A stretch of DNA of 28,497 nt from an uncultured Bacilli bacterium (GTDB taxonomy: Bacteria > Bacillota_I > Bacilli_A > RF39 > UBA660), in the NCBI GenBank assembly GCA_934153655.1, contig CAKPFH010000014.1:1-28497 (forward strand). Direction: 5' to 3'. A model generated the notes under the pieces. The model was not told the origin of the DNA and ran no database searches. It worked only from the letters and a program-made list of their open reading frames with translations. Positions 1 to 7,473 of this stretch are shown here, one piece after another; the first letter of the stretch is position 1; each line of letters begins with the position of its first letter. Both the position numbers and the translations under genes were made by a program.

Positions 1-35
1 ATTTAAAAATAAATTAGATATGTTTTCAACTTTTA

Positions 36-63
36 TTGATATTTTTAATTAATTTGGTATAAT
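36..63 (+). promoter_or_regulatory. sigma-A-like promoter of ylbF
   Basis: TTGATA at 36-41 and a perfect TATAAT at 58-63 are separated by 16 bases. The transcript should start near base 70, almost exactly at the first possible start codons of ylbF (GTG 70, ATG 73, ATG 79), so there is no room for a ribosome binding site. Visual consensus match only. Confidence 0.6.
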
Positions 64-72
64 TAAATTGTG

Positions 73-363
73 ATGTTTATGGAATATAACGATTTAATTA
101 ATACCTTTTTTAATGAACTTGATTCTTGTTTACTTATTAAAGAAATAAAAGAATTAAAAACTAAGTTATTAAATAATAAAGAATTACTTAAAAGTATTAA
201 TACTTATCATTTAACAAAAAGTGTTTCAGATAAAAAGAAATTATATGAATTTCCTGATTATGTTAGATATTTAACTCTTGAAACTGAGGTTAATATTTTA
301 ATTAATAATATTAAAAGAAAAATAGATTTTACTAGTAGGAAGTGTAATCATGAAAGTAATTAG
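73..363 (+). CDS. ylbF: YlbF/YmcA-family protein
   Basis: A protein of about 96 residues, mostly helical and charged. It has the family pattern of a hydrophobic N-terminal helix, a KELKTKLLNNKELLKSI segment near residues 28-44 and a C-terminal helix starting near an FPDYVRYL motif. In Bacillus, YlbF and YmcA are partners of YaaT in a complex that affects mRNA processing by RNase Y, competence and sporulation; this is family knowledge. Context supports the call, since ylbF lies just upstream of rsmD (ylbH) in Bacillus and here overlaps rsmD by 14 bases. The start is uncertain: ATG 73 and ATG 79 both lie within about 10 bases of the predicted transcription start and neither has a Shine-Dalgarno sequence, so the mRNA may be leaderless. 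The sequence is short and divergent, so the family call is moderate. Confidence 0.6.
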   Translation: MFMEYNDLINTFFNELDSCLLIKEIKELKTKLLNNKELLKSINTYHLTKSVSDKKKLYEFPDYVRYLTLETEVNILINNIKRKIDFTSRKCNHESN

Positions 364-889
364 TGGGTCTTTAAAAGGACGTAATATAATTGGCTTTAAT
401 ATAGAGGGAACTCGTCCTACTATGGATAGAGTTAAAGAAAGTGTATTTGCAAGTATTCAAGATTATTTAAAAGGAAGTGTAGTTTTAGATTTATTTGCTG
501 GATCTGGTAATCTTGGAATAGAATGTCTTTCTAATTATGCTAAATTTGTTTATTTTAATGATAAAAATATAGAAAGTGTTAAAGTAATTAAAAAGAATTT
601 AAGTAATTTTAATATTTCAAATGCTAAAGTTTTAAATCTTGATTATGTAAAATGTTTAAATACAATTGATACAAAGTTTGATTTAATATTTTTAGATCCT
701 CCTTATAAGATGGAGGTTATTTCAAGTATTTTAGATATTATTATAAAAAAAGATTTATTAACTAAGAATGGTTTAGTAATATGTGAAACAGAAAGTAATA
801 TTACTTATAATAATTATGATTTATATAAATTTAAAAAATATGGTTCTAAGAAAGTATATATTTTAAGGAGAATTTATGAAGAAAAATAA
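350..889 (+). CDS. rsmD: 16S rRNA (guanine-966-N2)-methyltransferase RsmD
   Basis: A 179-residue Rossmann-fold methyltransferase of normal RsmD length. It transfers a methyl group from S-adenosylmethionine to N2 of G966 in 16S rRNA of the 30S subunit. Seen in the sequence: the RsmD opening ISGSLKGR (residues 4-11), TRPTMDRVKES (21-31), the SAM-binding DLFAGSGNLGIE loop (47-58) and the catalytic DPPY tetrad (116-119). The start codon lies inside the end of ylbF (14-base overlap) with AGGAAG a few bases upstream, and the 3' end overlaps the next small gene by 14 bases. The three genes probably form one transcript from the promoter at 36-63. Confidence 0.93.
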   Translation: MKVISGSLKGRNIIGFNIEGTRPTMDRVKESVFASIQDYLKGSVVLDLFAGSGNLGIECLSNYAKFVYFNDKNIESVKVIKKNLSNFNISNAKVLNLDYVKCLNTIDTKFDLIFLDPPYKMEVISSILDIIIKKDLLTKNGLVICETESNITYNNYDLYKFKKYGSKKVYILRRIYEEK

Positions 890-1040
890 AAAAGGGTTTG
901 CGATTTCTACTATTTTATATGGTTTAATATTTTTAAGTGTTGCTATTTTTTATATGATTATTACCGTTGTTGGGGATAAAAGGGATCGAAATGATGATTT
1001 TGTTAATGATATAAGAAATGAAATAGGTGAATTTGAATAA
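876..1040 (+). CDS. small prepilin-like membrane protein
   Basis: A 54-residue ORF starting inside the last codons of rsmD, with a good Shine-Dalgarno (AAGGAG at 865-870) five bases before the ATG. It reads MKKNKKGFAISTILYGL at the start, then one hydrophobic helix (about residues 8-31) and a charged tail rich in Asp, Arg and Asn. A basic leader ending in Gly-Phe followed by a hydrophobic helix resembles type IV prepilins (cleavage G/F), but the usual Glu at mature position 5 is absent (Thr here). It may be a pseudopilin or simply a small single-pass membrane protein. It is followed by a terminator at 1049-1079, which marks the end of the ylbF-rsmD transcript and supports it as a real gene. 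Confidence 0.6.
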   Translation: MKKNKKGFAISTILYGLIFLSVAIFYMIITVVGDKRDRNDDFVNDIRNEIGEFE

Positions 1041-1048
1041 GGAAAAAT

Positions 1049-1079
1049 AACTGATTTTATAGACAAATTAGTTTTTTTT
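1049..1079 (+). terminator. intrinsic terminator after the ylbF-rsmD cluster
   Basis: The arm AACTGATTT (1049-1057) pairs with AAATTAGTT (1065-1073), with one G-U pair and a 7-base loop, and runs into a tract of eight T. The loop and right arm also contain the -35 box of the ruvA promoter. Confidence 0.65.
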
Positions 1080-1088
1080 ATATATAAT
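1060..1088 (+). promoter_or_regulatory. predicted ruvA promoter
   Basis: TAGACA (1060-1065), 17 bases, then TATAAT (1083-1088). It overlaps the terminator hairpin of the preceding cluster. The expected transcript start near 1095 gives a leader of about 14 bases that contains the GGTGAT ribosome site of ruvA. Confidence 0.55.
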
Positions 1089-1108
1089 AAGACTTGATGG
1101 TGATAGTT

Positions 1109-1660
1109 ATGTATAGTTATATATTAGGTAATATAGAAAGTGTTAATAGTAGTTCTATTGTAGTTGATAATAATGGTATTGGTTATTTAATTTATGTTGC
1201 TAATCCTTATGCTTTTAAAGAAGGAGAAACGGATAAAGTTTATGTTTATCAGCATATAAGAGAAGATGAAATGACTTTGTTTGGTTTTAAAACTTTAGCT
1301 GAAAAAGAATTGTTTTTAAAATTAATAAGTGTTAAAGGATTAGGACCTAAAATGGCTTTACCAATTCTTGCTATGGGATCAGTTTCCGGTATTGCTGATG
1401 CCATTAATAGGGAAAATTTACTTTATTTAAAGAAATTTCCGAAGATTGGTGATAAACTTGCTAAACAAATGGTTTTAGATTTAAAAGGTAAACTTGAAGT
1501 TGATGGTATAGTAGCAGATAATACTACTAATGAAGTATATGAGGCTTTACTTGCCCTTGGTTATAAAGATAAAGATGTTAAAAATATAATTGGTCGAGTA
1601 AATAAAGAAGCAAGTATTGAAGAACAAATAAAAGAGGCACTTCGTTTAATGATAAAATAG
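1109..1660 (+). CDS. ruvA: Holliday junction branch migration protein RuvA
   Basis: A 183-residue protein. RuvA tetramers hold the four-way DNA junction and load the RuvB motor during recombination repair. It begins MYSYILGNI, the usual RuvA opening of the OB-fold domain (about 1-62). Two helix-hairpin-helix motifs follow: VKGLGPKMAL (75-84) and FPKIGDKLAKQM (110-121). The small C-terminal RuvB-binding domain (about 143-183) contains EVYEALLALGY. ATG 1109 is chosen over TTG 1094 and ATG 1097 because it gives the family N-terminus and has GGTGAT at 1099-1104 at proper spacing. ruvB follows after 12 bases. Confidence 0.93.
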   Translation: MYSYILGNIESVNSSSIVVDNNGIGYLIYVANPYAFKEGETDKVYVYQHIREDEMTLFGFKTLAEKELFLKLISVKGLGPKMALPILAMGSVSGIADAINRENLLYLKKFPKIGDKLAKQMVLDLKGKLEVDGIVADNTTNEVYEALLALGYKDKDVKNIIGRVNKEASIEEQIKEALRLMIK

Positions 1661-1672
1661 AAAGGTTAGGGC

Positions 1673-2680
1673 ATGATGCGAATAACAGATGTTAATAAAG
1701 ATGAGGAAGATATAGTTGTTGAAAGTAGTATTCGTCCAGCAAGAATTGACGAGTATATTGGACAAAAAGAAGTAAAAGAAAATATAAAAGTATTTATAGA
1801 AGCAGCTAAAATAAGAGATGAGTCTCTTGATCATGTATTATTATATGGTCCTCCAGGACTTGGTAAAACAACGCTTGCTATGATTATTGCAAATGAACTT
1901 GGAAAAAATATTAAAACAGCAAGTGGTCCTTCAATTGAAAAGCCAGGTGATTTAGCTGCAATTTTGTCAACTCTTGAACCAGGAGATGTATTATTTATTG
2001 ATGAAATACATAGAATTCCAAGGTTTATTGAAGAAATATTATACCCAGCTATGGAAGATTTTACTTTAGATATAGTAGTAGGAAGTGATAGTCAAGCAAG
2101 AAGTATTAAAATTGATTTACCACCCTTTACGTTAGTCGGAGCAACAACAAGAGCGGGAGATTTAACAAGTCCATTGCGTGATAGATTTGGTATTGTTTGT
2201 AAACTTAAATATTATACAACCGAGGAATTACAAGAAATAGTTTTAAGAACATCAAGAGTTTTAGATATGAAAATAACTGAGGAAGCAGCTATGGAAATTG
2301 CTAAAAGAAGTAGGGGAACTCCAAGAATTGCTAATCGTTTATTTAAACGAGTTCGTGACTTTGCTTTAGTTTTTCAAAAAGAAGAGATTGATTTAGCAAC
2401 CTCACTTGATGCTTTAAATCGTTTAAAAGTTGATACTTTAGGACTTGATGAAGTTGATCATCAATACTTAAGATCATTAATAGAAAAATTTAATGGAGGA
2501 CCAGTTGGGGTTGAAACTTTAGCGTCATCCATAGGAGAAGAAGTTACAACTTTACTTGATGTTTGCGAACCATACTTACTTCAGAATGGTTTTATTAAAA
2601 GAACTCCAAGAGGAAGAGTTGCAACCGGTAAATCTTATAAACATCTAGGAATTAATTATCAAGAAAATTTATTTATGTAA
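1673..2680 (+). CDS. ruvB: Holliday junction branch migration ATPase RuvB
   Basis: A 335-residue AAA+ motor of full family length. Hexameric rings on either side of RuvA pump DNA through the junction using ATP. Visible motifs: Walker A GPPGLGKTT (59-67), Walker B FIDEIHR (108-114), sensor 1 GATTR (156-160), the DRFG arginine region (170-173) and a C-terminal winged-helix domain ending in TPRGRVAT and a conserved HLG. Two ATG codons (1673, 1676) are possible and differ by one residue; AAAGGTTAGG just upstream supplies the ribosome site. It forms a transcript with ruvA. Confidence 0.96.
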   Translation: MMRITDVNKDEEDIVVESSIRPARIDEYIGQKEVKENIKVFIEAAKIRDESLDHVLLYGPPGLGKTTLAMIIANELGKNIKTASGPSIEKPGDLAAILSTLEPGDVLFIDEIHRIPRFIEEILYPAMEDFTLDIVVGSDSQARSIKIDLPPFTLVGATTRAGDLTSPLRDRFGIVCKLKYYTTEELQEIVLRTSRVLDMKITEEAAMEIAKRSRGTPRIANRLFKRVRDFALVFQKEEIDLATSLDALNRLKVDTLGLDEVDHQYLRSLIEKFNGGPVGVETLASSIGEEVTTLLDVCEPYLLQNGFIKRTPRGRVATGKSYKHLGINYQENLFM

Positions 2681-2698
2681 TAAAGGAGAAGAATAAAA

Positions 2699-3697
2699 AT
2701 GGATATAATTAATATGTATATGGTTAGTGGAAAACAGGTAACATTAAAAGATTATGATCAAAAACGTGAGGTTTATGAAATAAAATATCGTGACAAAGAA
2801 GGGATAAAAACTAAACAATTATATGCAGATACCAAAGAATTTAAAGAGGCTTTTGAAACTTATGAAGCTAAGTTAGAAAGAGTATTTGCATCTGTCAAAA
2901 AAGATGTTGAACCTTTTTTTCAAAAAGCTTATTTAAAAAGAAATTTAATAGCATCTCCTGGTTATCTTGCTTTTATTCTTTCTCTTGTTTTTTCAGCTTT
3001 TCAACCACCTGAAGTAATTGGAATACCAGCTCTTTTAGGAGGAATTGCGGTAGGAGGAGCATCATTTATTTTGGCCAATGCACCAATTATTTCTAAAGGC
3101 TATACAATAGATAATGTTAAAAGATATGTAACAGATGAAAATGTTTCTAAAGCCTTTGAAAATATATTTAAAAAACTTTATTTTGCTAAGAAAATAGGTA
3201 AAAAATATAGTGAAGTATTTGCTAAAATTGATAGAAAAACTCAACTTGAAGAAGAAAAAAGTAAAAAATTAGAACAACAAAAAAGAGCTCAAGAAGCTAG
3301 AAACAGACGAAAAGAACGGGATTTTTTAGAGTATCAAGGTTTAAGTTTAGAAGATAGAAAAAGATATTATCGTTTAGCAAAATTAACCCCAAGAGAACAT
3401 TTTAAACCAGATACACCATCGTTTATTAGAAGAGAAAATGAATTATTTGATGAACAAGATAAAAACTTTAAGGAATTTGCAATAAAAGAATTTGGTAATG
3501 AAGAAGAAAAGCGTAAATCAACTAAACAAAATCAAGGTATTCAAATAACTAGTCTTAATCCAAGTATAATGACAACTAATACTAGTCAATATAGAGTATA
3601 TCGTACTAGTGTTCAAAAAGAGGTAGCTAGATATAAAAGAGCTTTAAGCGAAATGCAACCTCAAACTAATGAAGAAAAAAATACAATAAGGAGATGA
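2699..3697 (+). CDS. unknown membrane protein between ruvB and queA
   Basis: A 332-residue protein that I do not recognise. The N-terminal 80 residues are soluble and charged. Two hydrophobic segments follow (about 88-102 and 107-126), separated by FQPPEVIG, forming a probable helical hairpin in the membrane. The rest is soluble and very rich in Lys, Glu, Arg and Gln, with a predicted coiled coil at about 195-240 (EEEKSKKLEQQKRAQEARNR region). The tail (about 280-332) is polar and probably disordered. No signal peptide, so both ends are likely cytoplasmic. It has an excellent AAAGGAG ribosome site, lies 18 bases after ruvB and 5 bases before queA, and so is inside the ruvAB-queA transcript. 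A structural or scaffold role at the membrane is possible, but the sequence gives no direct evidence. Confidence 0.8.
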   Translation: MDIINMYMVSGKQVTLKDYDQKREVYEIKYRDKEGIKTKQLYADTKEFKEAFETYEAKLERVFASVKKDVEPFFQKAYLKRNLIASPGYLAFILSLVFSAFQPPEVIGIPALLGGIAVGGASFILANAPIISKGYTIDNVKRYVTDENVSKAFENIFKKLYFAKKIGKKYSEVFAKIDRKTQLEEEKSKKLEQQKRAQEARNRRKERDFLEYQGLSLEDRKRYYRLAKLTPREHFKPDTPSFIRRENELFDEQDKNFKEFAIKEFGNEEEKRKSTKQNQGIQITSLNPSIMTTNTSQYRVYRTSVQKEVARYKRALSEMQPQTNEEKNTIRR

Positions 3698-3702
3698 TAT
3701 AA

Positions 3703-4728
3703 ATGAAAGTTGAAGATTTTGACTATCCATTAAATGAAGATTTAATAGCTCAAACCCCACTTGTTAAAAGGGATGAATCAAAATTAATGGTTTTAGATAG
3801 AAAAACCGGTGAAATTGAACATAAAAAGTTTTTCAATATAATTGATTATTTAAATCCAGGAGATGCTTTGGTTTTAAATGATACTAAAGTAATTCCAGCA
3901 AGATTAATTGGAGAGAAAATTGATACTAAAGCCGGTATTGAAGTTTTACTTTTAAAAGATATTGGAGAAGATACTTGGGTTTGTTTAGCCAAACCTGCTA
4001 AAAGAATTAAATTAGGGACAATTGTATCCTTTGGTTCAGGTTTATTAAAAGCCAAGTGTGTAAAAATCGAAGATGATGGTATTCGTCATTTTAAATTAAT
4101 ATATGAAGGAATATTAATGGAAATTCTTGATAAACTAGGTAATATGCCACTTCCTCCTTATATTCATGAAAAATTAAAAGATAAAGATTTATATCAAACC
4201 GTTTATGCTAAAAACATAGGTTCAGCAGCTGCTCCAACAGCAGGTTTGCATTTTACTAAAGAATTACTACAAAAAATTGAAGAAAAAGGTGTAAAAGTTT
4301 TGTATATAACTTTACATGTAGGACTTGGAACATTTCGACCAGTTATGGTTTCTGATATAAAAGATCATATTATGCATAGTGAATATTATTCAATGAGTAA
4401 AAGTGTTGCTGATACTTTAAATGAAACTAGAAAAAACGGAGGAAGAATAATAGCAGTTGGAACAACTTCCACGAGAACTCTTGAAACCATTGCTTCCAAA
4501 TTTGGTAAGTTTCAAGAAGCATCTGGTACAACAAATATTTTTATTTATCCAGGCTATGAATTTAAAGGAATTGATGCTTTAATTACGAATTTCCATTTAC
4601 CGAAGTCAACACTTGTTATGTTAGTATCAGCCTTTTCTTCTAAAGAATATATATTAAATGCATATAAAGTAGCCCAAGAAGAAAAATATAGATTTTTCTC
4701 ATTTGGAGATGCAATGTTAATTAAATAG
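3703..4728 (+). CDS. queA: tRNA preQ1(34) S-adenosylmethionine ribosyltransferase-isomerase QueA
   Basis: A 341-residue protein of standard QueA length. It transfers and isomerises the ribosyl part of S-adenosylmethionine onto preQ1 at tRNA wobble position 34, making epoxyqueuosine. Seen: the N-terminal DFDYPLNEDLIAQTP, the NDTKVIPARL motif (about 59-68), TAGLHFT, LHVGLGTFRPV, VGTTSTRTLE and the C-terminal ITNFHLPKSTLVMLVSAF. The ribosome site AAGGAGATGAT overlaps the end of the preceding gene. The usual partner tgt does not follow, so it must lie elsewhere if queuosine is made. Confidence 0.95.
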   Translation: MKVEDFDYPLNEDLIAQTPLVKRDESKLMVLDRKTGEIEHKKFFNIIDYLNPGDALVLNDTKVIPARLIGEKIDTKAGIEVLLLKDIGEDTWVCLAKPAKRIKLGTIVSFGSGLLKAKCVKIEDDGIRHFKLIYEGILMEILDKLGNMPLPPYIHEKLKDKDLYQTVYAKNIGSAAAPTAGLHFTKELLQKIEEKGVKVLYITLHVGLGTFRPVMVSDIKDHIMHSEYYSMSKSVADTLNETRKNGGRIIAVGTTSTRTLETIASKFGKFQEASGTTNIFIYPGYEFKGIDALITNFHLPKSTLVMLVSAFSSKEYILNAYKVAQEEKYRFFSFGDAMLIK

Positions 4729-4736
4729 GAGGATTT

Positions 4737-5870
4737 ATGAATGATAAAGAAAAAAAATTAGATACCAAAACCTTAAATGAATTAATAAAAACGGGTAGTA
4801 TTCTTTTAAAAATAATGCTTGCTGTGTTTATCTTATCAATTGTTGTTTTAGTAATTTATTTACTTGATAAAACTAGTGTTTTAATAACAATTGGTAAAGT
4901 CTTAGGTATTTTATCACCCCTTTTTATAGGTTTATTAATAGCTTGGCTCTTAGAACCAGGTATACGTTATTTTACTAAGAATAAAGTAGGGAGAAAACTA
5001 GCAACGATTGTTGTTTATTTAATCTTTGTTTTTCTAATTGTCTTAGTAATTGCTTTAATAGTTCCAGAATTTATTTCGCAGGTAAATGAATTAATAATTA
5101 AAGTACCTGACTTTTTAAAATCAGTTAATACCTTTATAAATGATGCTTTTAAAAATACTGGTGATGTTGATTTATCAGGAATTAAAAAGAGTTTAATTGA
5201 AACCATTAATAATTATGTTAATAACTTTGCTAGTCGTAATTTAACCGGAATAGTTGAAAAATTAGGATCATCTATAAAAGTTATTTCTAATTTCCTTTTA
5301 GGTTTATTAATAGCTTTCTATTTATCACTTGATTTTTCTAAAGTAAGTAAATATATTACTATTGTTGTTCCTAATCGTTTTCATGAAGATTTATTAAAAA
5401 TTAAAAAGCCTTTAAATGAAATGTTAAGAAATTATGTTAATGGAACTCTTTTATCTTGTTTATTTGTTATGATTTTATCTTTAATAGGATTTTTAATATC
5501 TGGAGTATCATCACCTTTATTATTTGCAATTTTCTGTGCAATTACCAATTTAATTCCTTATTTTGGACCATATATTGGCGGAATACCAGTTGTTGCTGTT
5601 GGTTTTGCCATGAACCCATATGTTGGACTTGGTTGTTTAATAACTGTTTTAATTGTTCAAATCTTAGAAGGAAATATTTTAAATCCATTAATTGTTGGTA
5701 AAGCTGTATCTCTTCATCCAATTACTTTAATGTTAAGTTTACTTGTCTTTGAATACTTCTTTGGTATCTTAGGAATGGTAATAGCAGTTCCAATAGTTGC
5801 AACCTTAAAAATAATTTACTTATTCTTTGAAGATAAATATCATTTTATTAATAAAATGAAGGAGAGATAA
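4737..5870 (+). CDS. AI-2E family transporter
   Basis: A 377-residue integral membrane protein of the AI-2E/PerM family (formerly UPF0118). It has a short charged N-terminus, hydrophobic helices in the first 115 residues, an amphipathic periplasm-like region (about 120-195), and a helix-rich C-terminal half. The family signature region is present near ITNLIPYFGPYIGGIPVV, followed by QILEGNILNPLIVGKAVSLHPITL. Members include an autoinducer-2 exporter and Na+/H+ antiporters, so the substrate cannot be told. The ribosome site is TAGGAGG, eight bases after queA, and add follows after one base, so all three are probably co-transcribed. Confidence 0.88.
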   Translation: MNDKEKKLDTKTLNELIKTGSILLKIMLAVFILSIVVLVIYLLDKTSVLITIGKVLGILSPLFIGLLIAWLLEPGIRYFTKNKVGRKLATIVVYLIFVFLIVLVIALIVPEFISQVNELIIKVPDFLKSVNTFINDAFKNTGDVDLSGIKKSLIETINNYVNNFASRNLTGIVEKLGSSIKVISNFLLGLLIAFYLSLDFSKVSKYITIVVPNRFHEDLLKIKKPLNEMLRNYVNGTLLSCLFVMILSLIGFLISGVSSPLLFAIFCAITNLIPYFGPYIGGIPVVAVGFAMNPYVGLGCLITVLIVQILEGNILNPLIVGKAVSLHPITLMLSLLVFEYFFGILGMVIAVPIVATLKIIYLFFEDKYHFINKMKER

Positions 5871-5871
5871 T

Positions 5872-6816
5872 TTGAAAAAAATAGAATTACATTTACATTT
5901 AGATGGATCAGTTAATTTAAATCTTGCATCTACTCTTAGTAAATTAGATTTAGATACAGTTAAAACTAAAATGATTGCTCCTTTAAAATGTGAAAATTTA
6001 GGAGATTACTTAACAAGATTTGATTTTCCAATATCATTGATGCAAACCAAGGAAAATTTAGAATTAATTGCTAGTAAATTAGCCGATGATTTAATTAATG
6101 ATGAAGTAATATACGCAGAAATTAGATTTAATCCCTTAGCATTTACTAATACTTTAACTTTAGATGAGGTAATAACTAGTATTTTAAAAGGACTAAGTAA
6201 TAAAAAAATTAAAACTAATTTAATTTTATGTATGATGCGAGGATATAAAGAAGAAGATAATTTAAAAATAATTAATCTGGCTAAAAAATACTTAGGTAAA
6301 GGAGTAGTTGCAATTGATTTAGCTGGAGATGAAAAGAAATATAAATTAAAAGAATATTTAAGTTTATTTGAATATGCTAAAAGTTTAAATATTCCTTTTA
6401 CAATTCATGCTGGAGAAACTGATAAAGTTGATATAATAGATGCTATTAATTTAGGAGCAAAAAGAATAGGTCATGGAGTATTTTCCATAACTGATGGAAA
6501 TCTAATTAAAGAGTTAAGAAAAAAAGACATCTTACTTGAAGTATGTCCTACTAGTAATATTCAAACCAATGCTTTCAATACTTACTTAGATCATCCAATT
6601 AAAAAACTATATGACTTAAATATCAAAATAAATCTTAGTACTGATAATATGACTGTTTCAAATACAACTCTTCTAAAAGAATATGAAATAGTTAAAAAAT
6701 ACAACAATTTAACTGATTTAGATTTACTAAAGATGAATAGAGATAGTATCAATTATGCTTTTCTAAGTGATTTAGAAAAAGAAGAATTAAGAAAACAATT
6801 AGATATGTTGGATTAA
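5872..6816 (+). CDS. add: adenosine deaminase
   Basis: A 314-residue TIM-barrel zinc hydrolase that converts adenosine or deoxyadenosine to inosine in purine salvage. Zinc and active-site motifs: HLHLDGS with His7 and His9, IHAGE with His179 and the proton-donor Glu182, RIGHG with His201, LEVCPTSN (222-229), and LSTDN with metal-binding Asp258. The start is TTG at 5872: it places HLHLDG close to the N-terminus as in the family and has AAGGAGAG at about 5860-5867. The start lies one base after the stop of the transporter gene. The 3' end overlaps the oppositely oriented tetR gene by 18 bases and shares a terminator hairpin with it. hpt and tdk in this window belong to the same salvage metabolism. 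Confidence 0.93.
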   Translation: MKKIELHLHLDGSVNLNLASTLSKLDLDTVKTKMIAPLKCENLGDYLTRFDFPISLMQTKENLELIASKLADDLINDEVIYAEIRFNPLAFTNTLTLDEVITSILKGLSNKKIKTNLILCMMRGYKEEDNLKIINLAKKYLGKGVVAIDLAGDEKKYKLKEYLSLFEYAKSLNIPFTIHAGETDKVDIIDAINLGAKRIGHGVFSITDGNLIKELRKKDILLEVCPTSNIQTNAFNTYLDHPIKKLYDLNIKINLSTDNMTVSNTTLLKEYEIVKKYNNLTDLDLLKMNRDSINYAFLSDLEKEELRKQLDMLD

Positions 6817-7326
6817 CTTATCTAAATAATCCAACATATCTTTTTTTGTATATTTATTATTACTTAAATACTCAGTTATTAAATAAACTATACCACCTAA
6901 ATAAAATTTAACTACAATTTCTTTTTCTATTTTTAATTTAATATTAGTATTATCTAAAATATCTTTAATAATTTTATTTAATAAAATATCAATCATGATA
7001 CTATTTTTATTATTAATTAAAATATCTGTAAAAGATTTTTTATGATTACCTATATAATCTAATAAAATACTAAAAAAGTTTAAATAATAACTTTTAATAT
7101 CTTGATAATTAGTATCTAAATTAAAAATTTTATTTTTTAAATCAGTTAATATATCATCTAATAACTCATATTTATCTTGATAATGATTATAAAAAGTAGA
7201 TCGATTAACAAGGGCATATTTACAAATATCAGCTACTTTTATATTTTCAAAGTTAGTTTGCTTCATTAAAAGAATTAAAGCATCAGATAAATTCTTTTTC
7301 GTTTTAATAGTTCTTAAATCTTCCAT
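6799..7326 (-). CDS. TetR/AcrR-family transcriptional regulator
   Basis: A 175-residue protein with an N-terminal TetR DNA-binding domain (about residues 5-55). The helix-turn-helix reads VADICKYALVNRSTFYNHYQ, where the STFYNHY recognition helix is typical of the family. The C-terminal ligand domain is helical and resembles the TetR_C group associated with DhaS-like regulators; its ligand is unknown. It is transcribed away from the permease gene at 7474, and two strong palindromes lie between them, so it probably represses both itself and the permease pair. AGGTGTTG supplies the ribosome site. Confidence 0.85.
   Translation of the reverse strand: MEDLRTIKTKKNLSDALILLMKQTNFENIKVADICKYALVNRSTFYNHYQDKYELLDDILTDLKNKIFNLDTNYQDIKSYYLNFFSILLDYIGNHKKSFTDILINNKNSIMIDILLNKIIKDILDNTNIKLKIEKEIVVKFYLGGIVYLITEYLSNNKYTKKDMLDYLDKLIQHI
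6801..6847 (+). terminator. terminator of add embedded in tetR coding sequence
   Basis: A perfect 15-bp stem, AGATATGTTGGATTA (6801-6815) with its complement at 6827-6841, an 11-base loop, then seven T. The left arm encodes the last residues of Add; both arms lie inside the 3' end of tetR on the other strand. In the opposite direction the U tract is weak, so the hairpin mainly serves add. Confidence 0.85.
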
Positions 7327-7342
7327 AACAACACCTAATATT

Positions 7343-7371
7343 AGTATATTATTTTACAAATTAATTGTAAA
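7343..7371 (-). promoter_or_regulatory. tetR promoter with overlapping operator-like palindrome
   Basis: Read on the - strand: TTTACA (7371-7366), 17 bases, TATACT (7348-7343). The palindrome TTTACAA-N5-TTGTAAA at 7353-7371 covers the -35 box and most of the spacer, a position suited to autorepression by the TetR protein. Confidence 0.6.
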
Positions 7372-7379
7372 GATATTAG

Positions 7380-7425
7380 ACATATTTTTAAATTTGTATA
7401 TTATTAAACAAATTTAAAAATATGT
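7380..7425. repeat. 18-bp perfect inverted repeat, probable operator
   Basis: ACATATTTTTAAATTTGT at 7380-7397 is repeated in inverse at 7408-7425 with a 10-base spacer. It covers the -35 and spacer region of the permease promoter. A perfect 18-bp arm is strong even in AT-rich DNA. Regulator binding is inferred from position. Confidence 0.7.
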
Positions 7426-7433
7426 TCTATAAT
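7404..7433 (+). promoter_or_regulatory. predicted promoter of the permease operon
   Basis: TTAAAC (7404-7409), 18 bases, TATAAT (7428-7433), inside and just after the large inverted repeat. The predicted leader ends in a TAGGAG ribosome site before ATG 7474. Confidence 0.5.
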
Positions 7434-7473
7434 TAAATATTATTTTATTATAAAATTATTTTAGGAGTTAAAT

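Noticed and set aside
1646..1834. Antisense ORF of 62 codons at the start of ruvB
   Set aside because: Wholly opposite the certain ruvB gene, Phe/Tyr-rich as expected from the reverse of AT-rich coding DNA.
5456..5701. Second-frame ORF inside the AI-2E transporter gene
   Set aside because: Trp/Cys/Phe-rich translation with no ribosome site; a shadow of the transporter frame.
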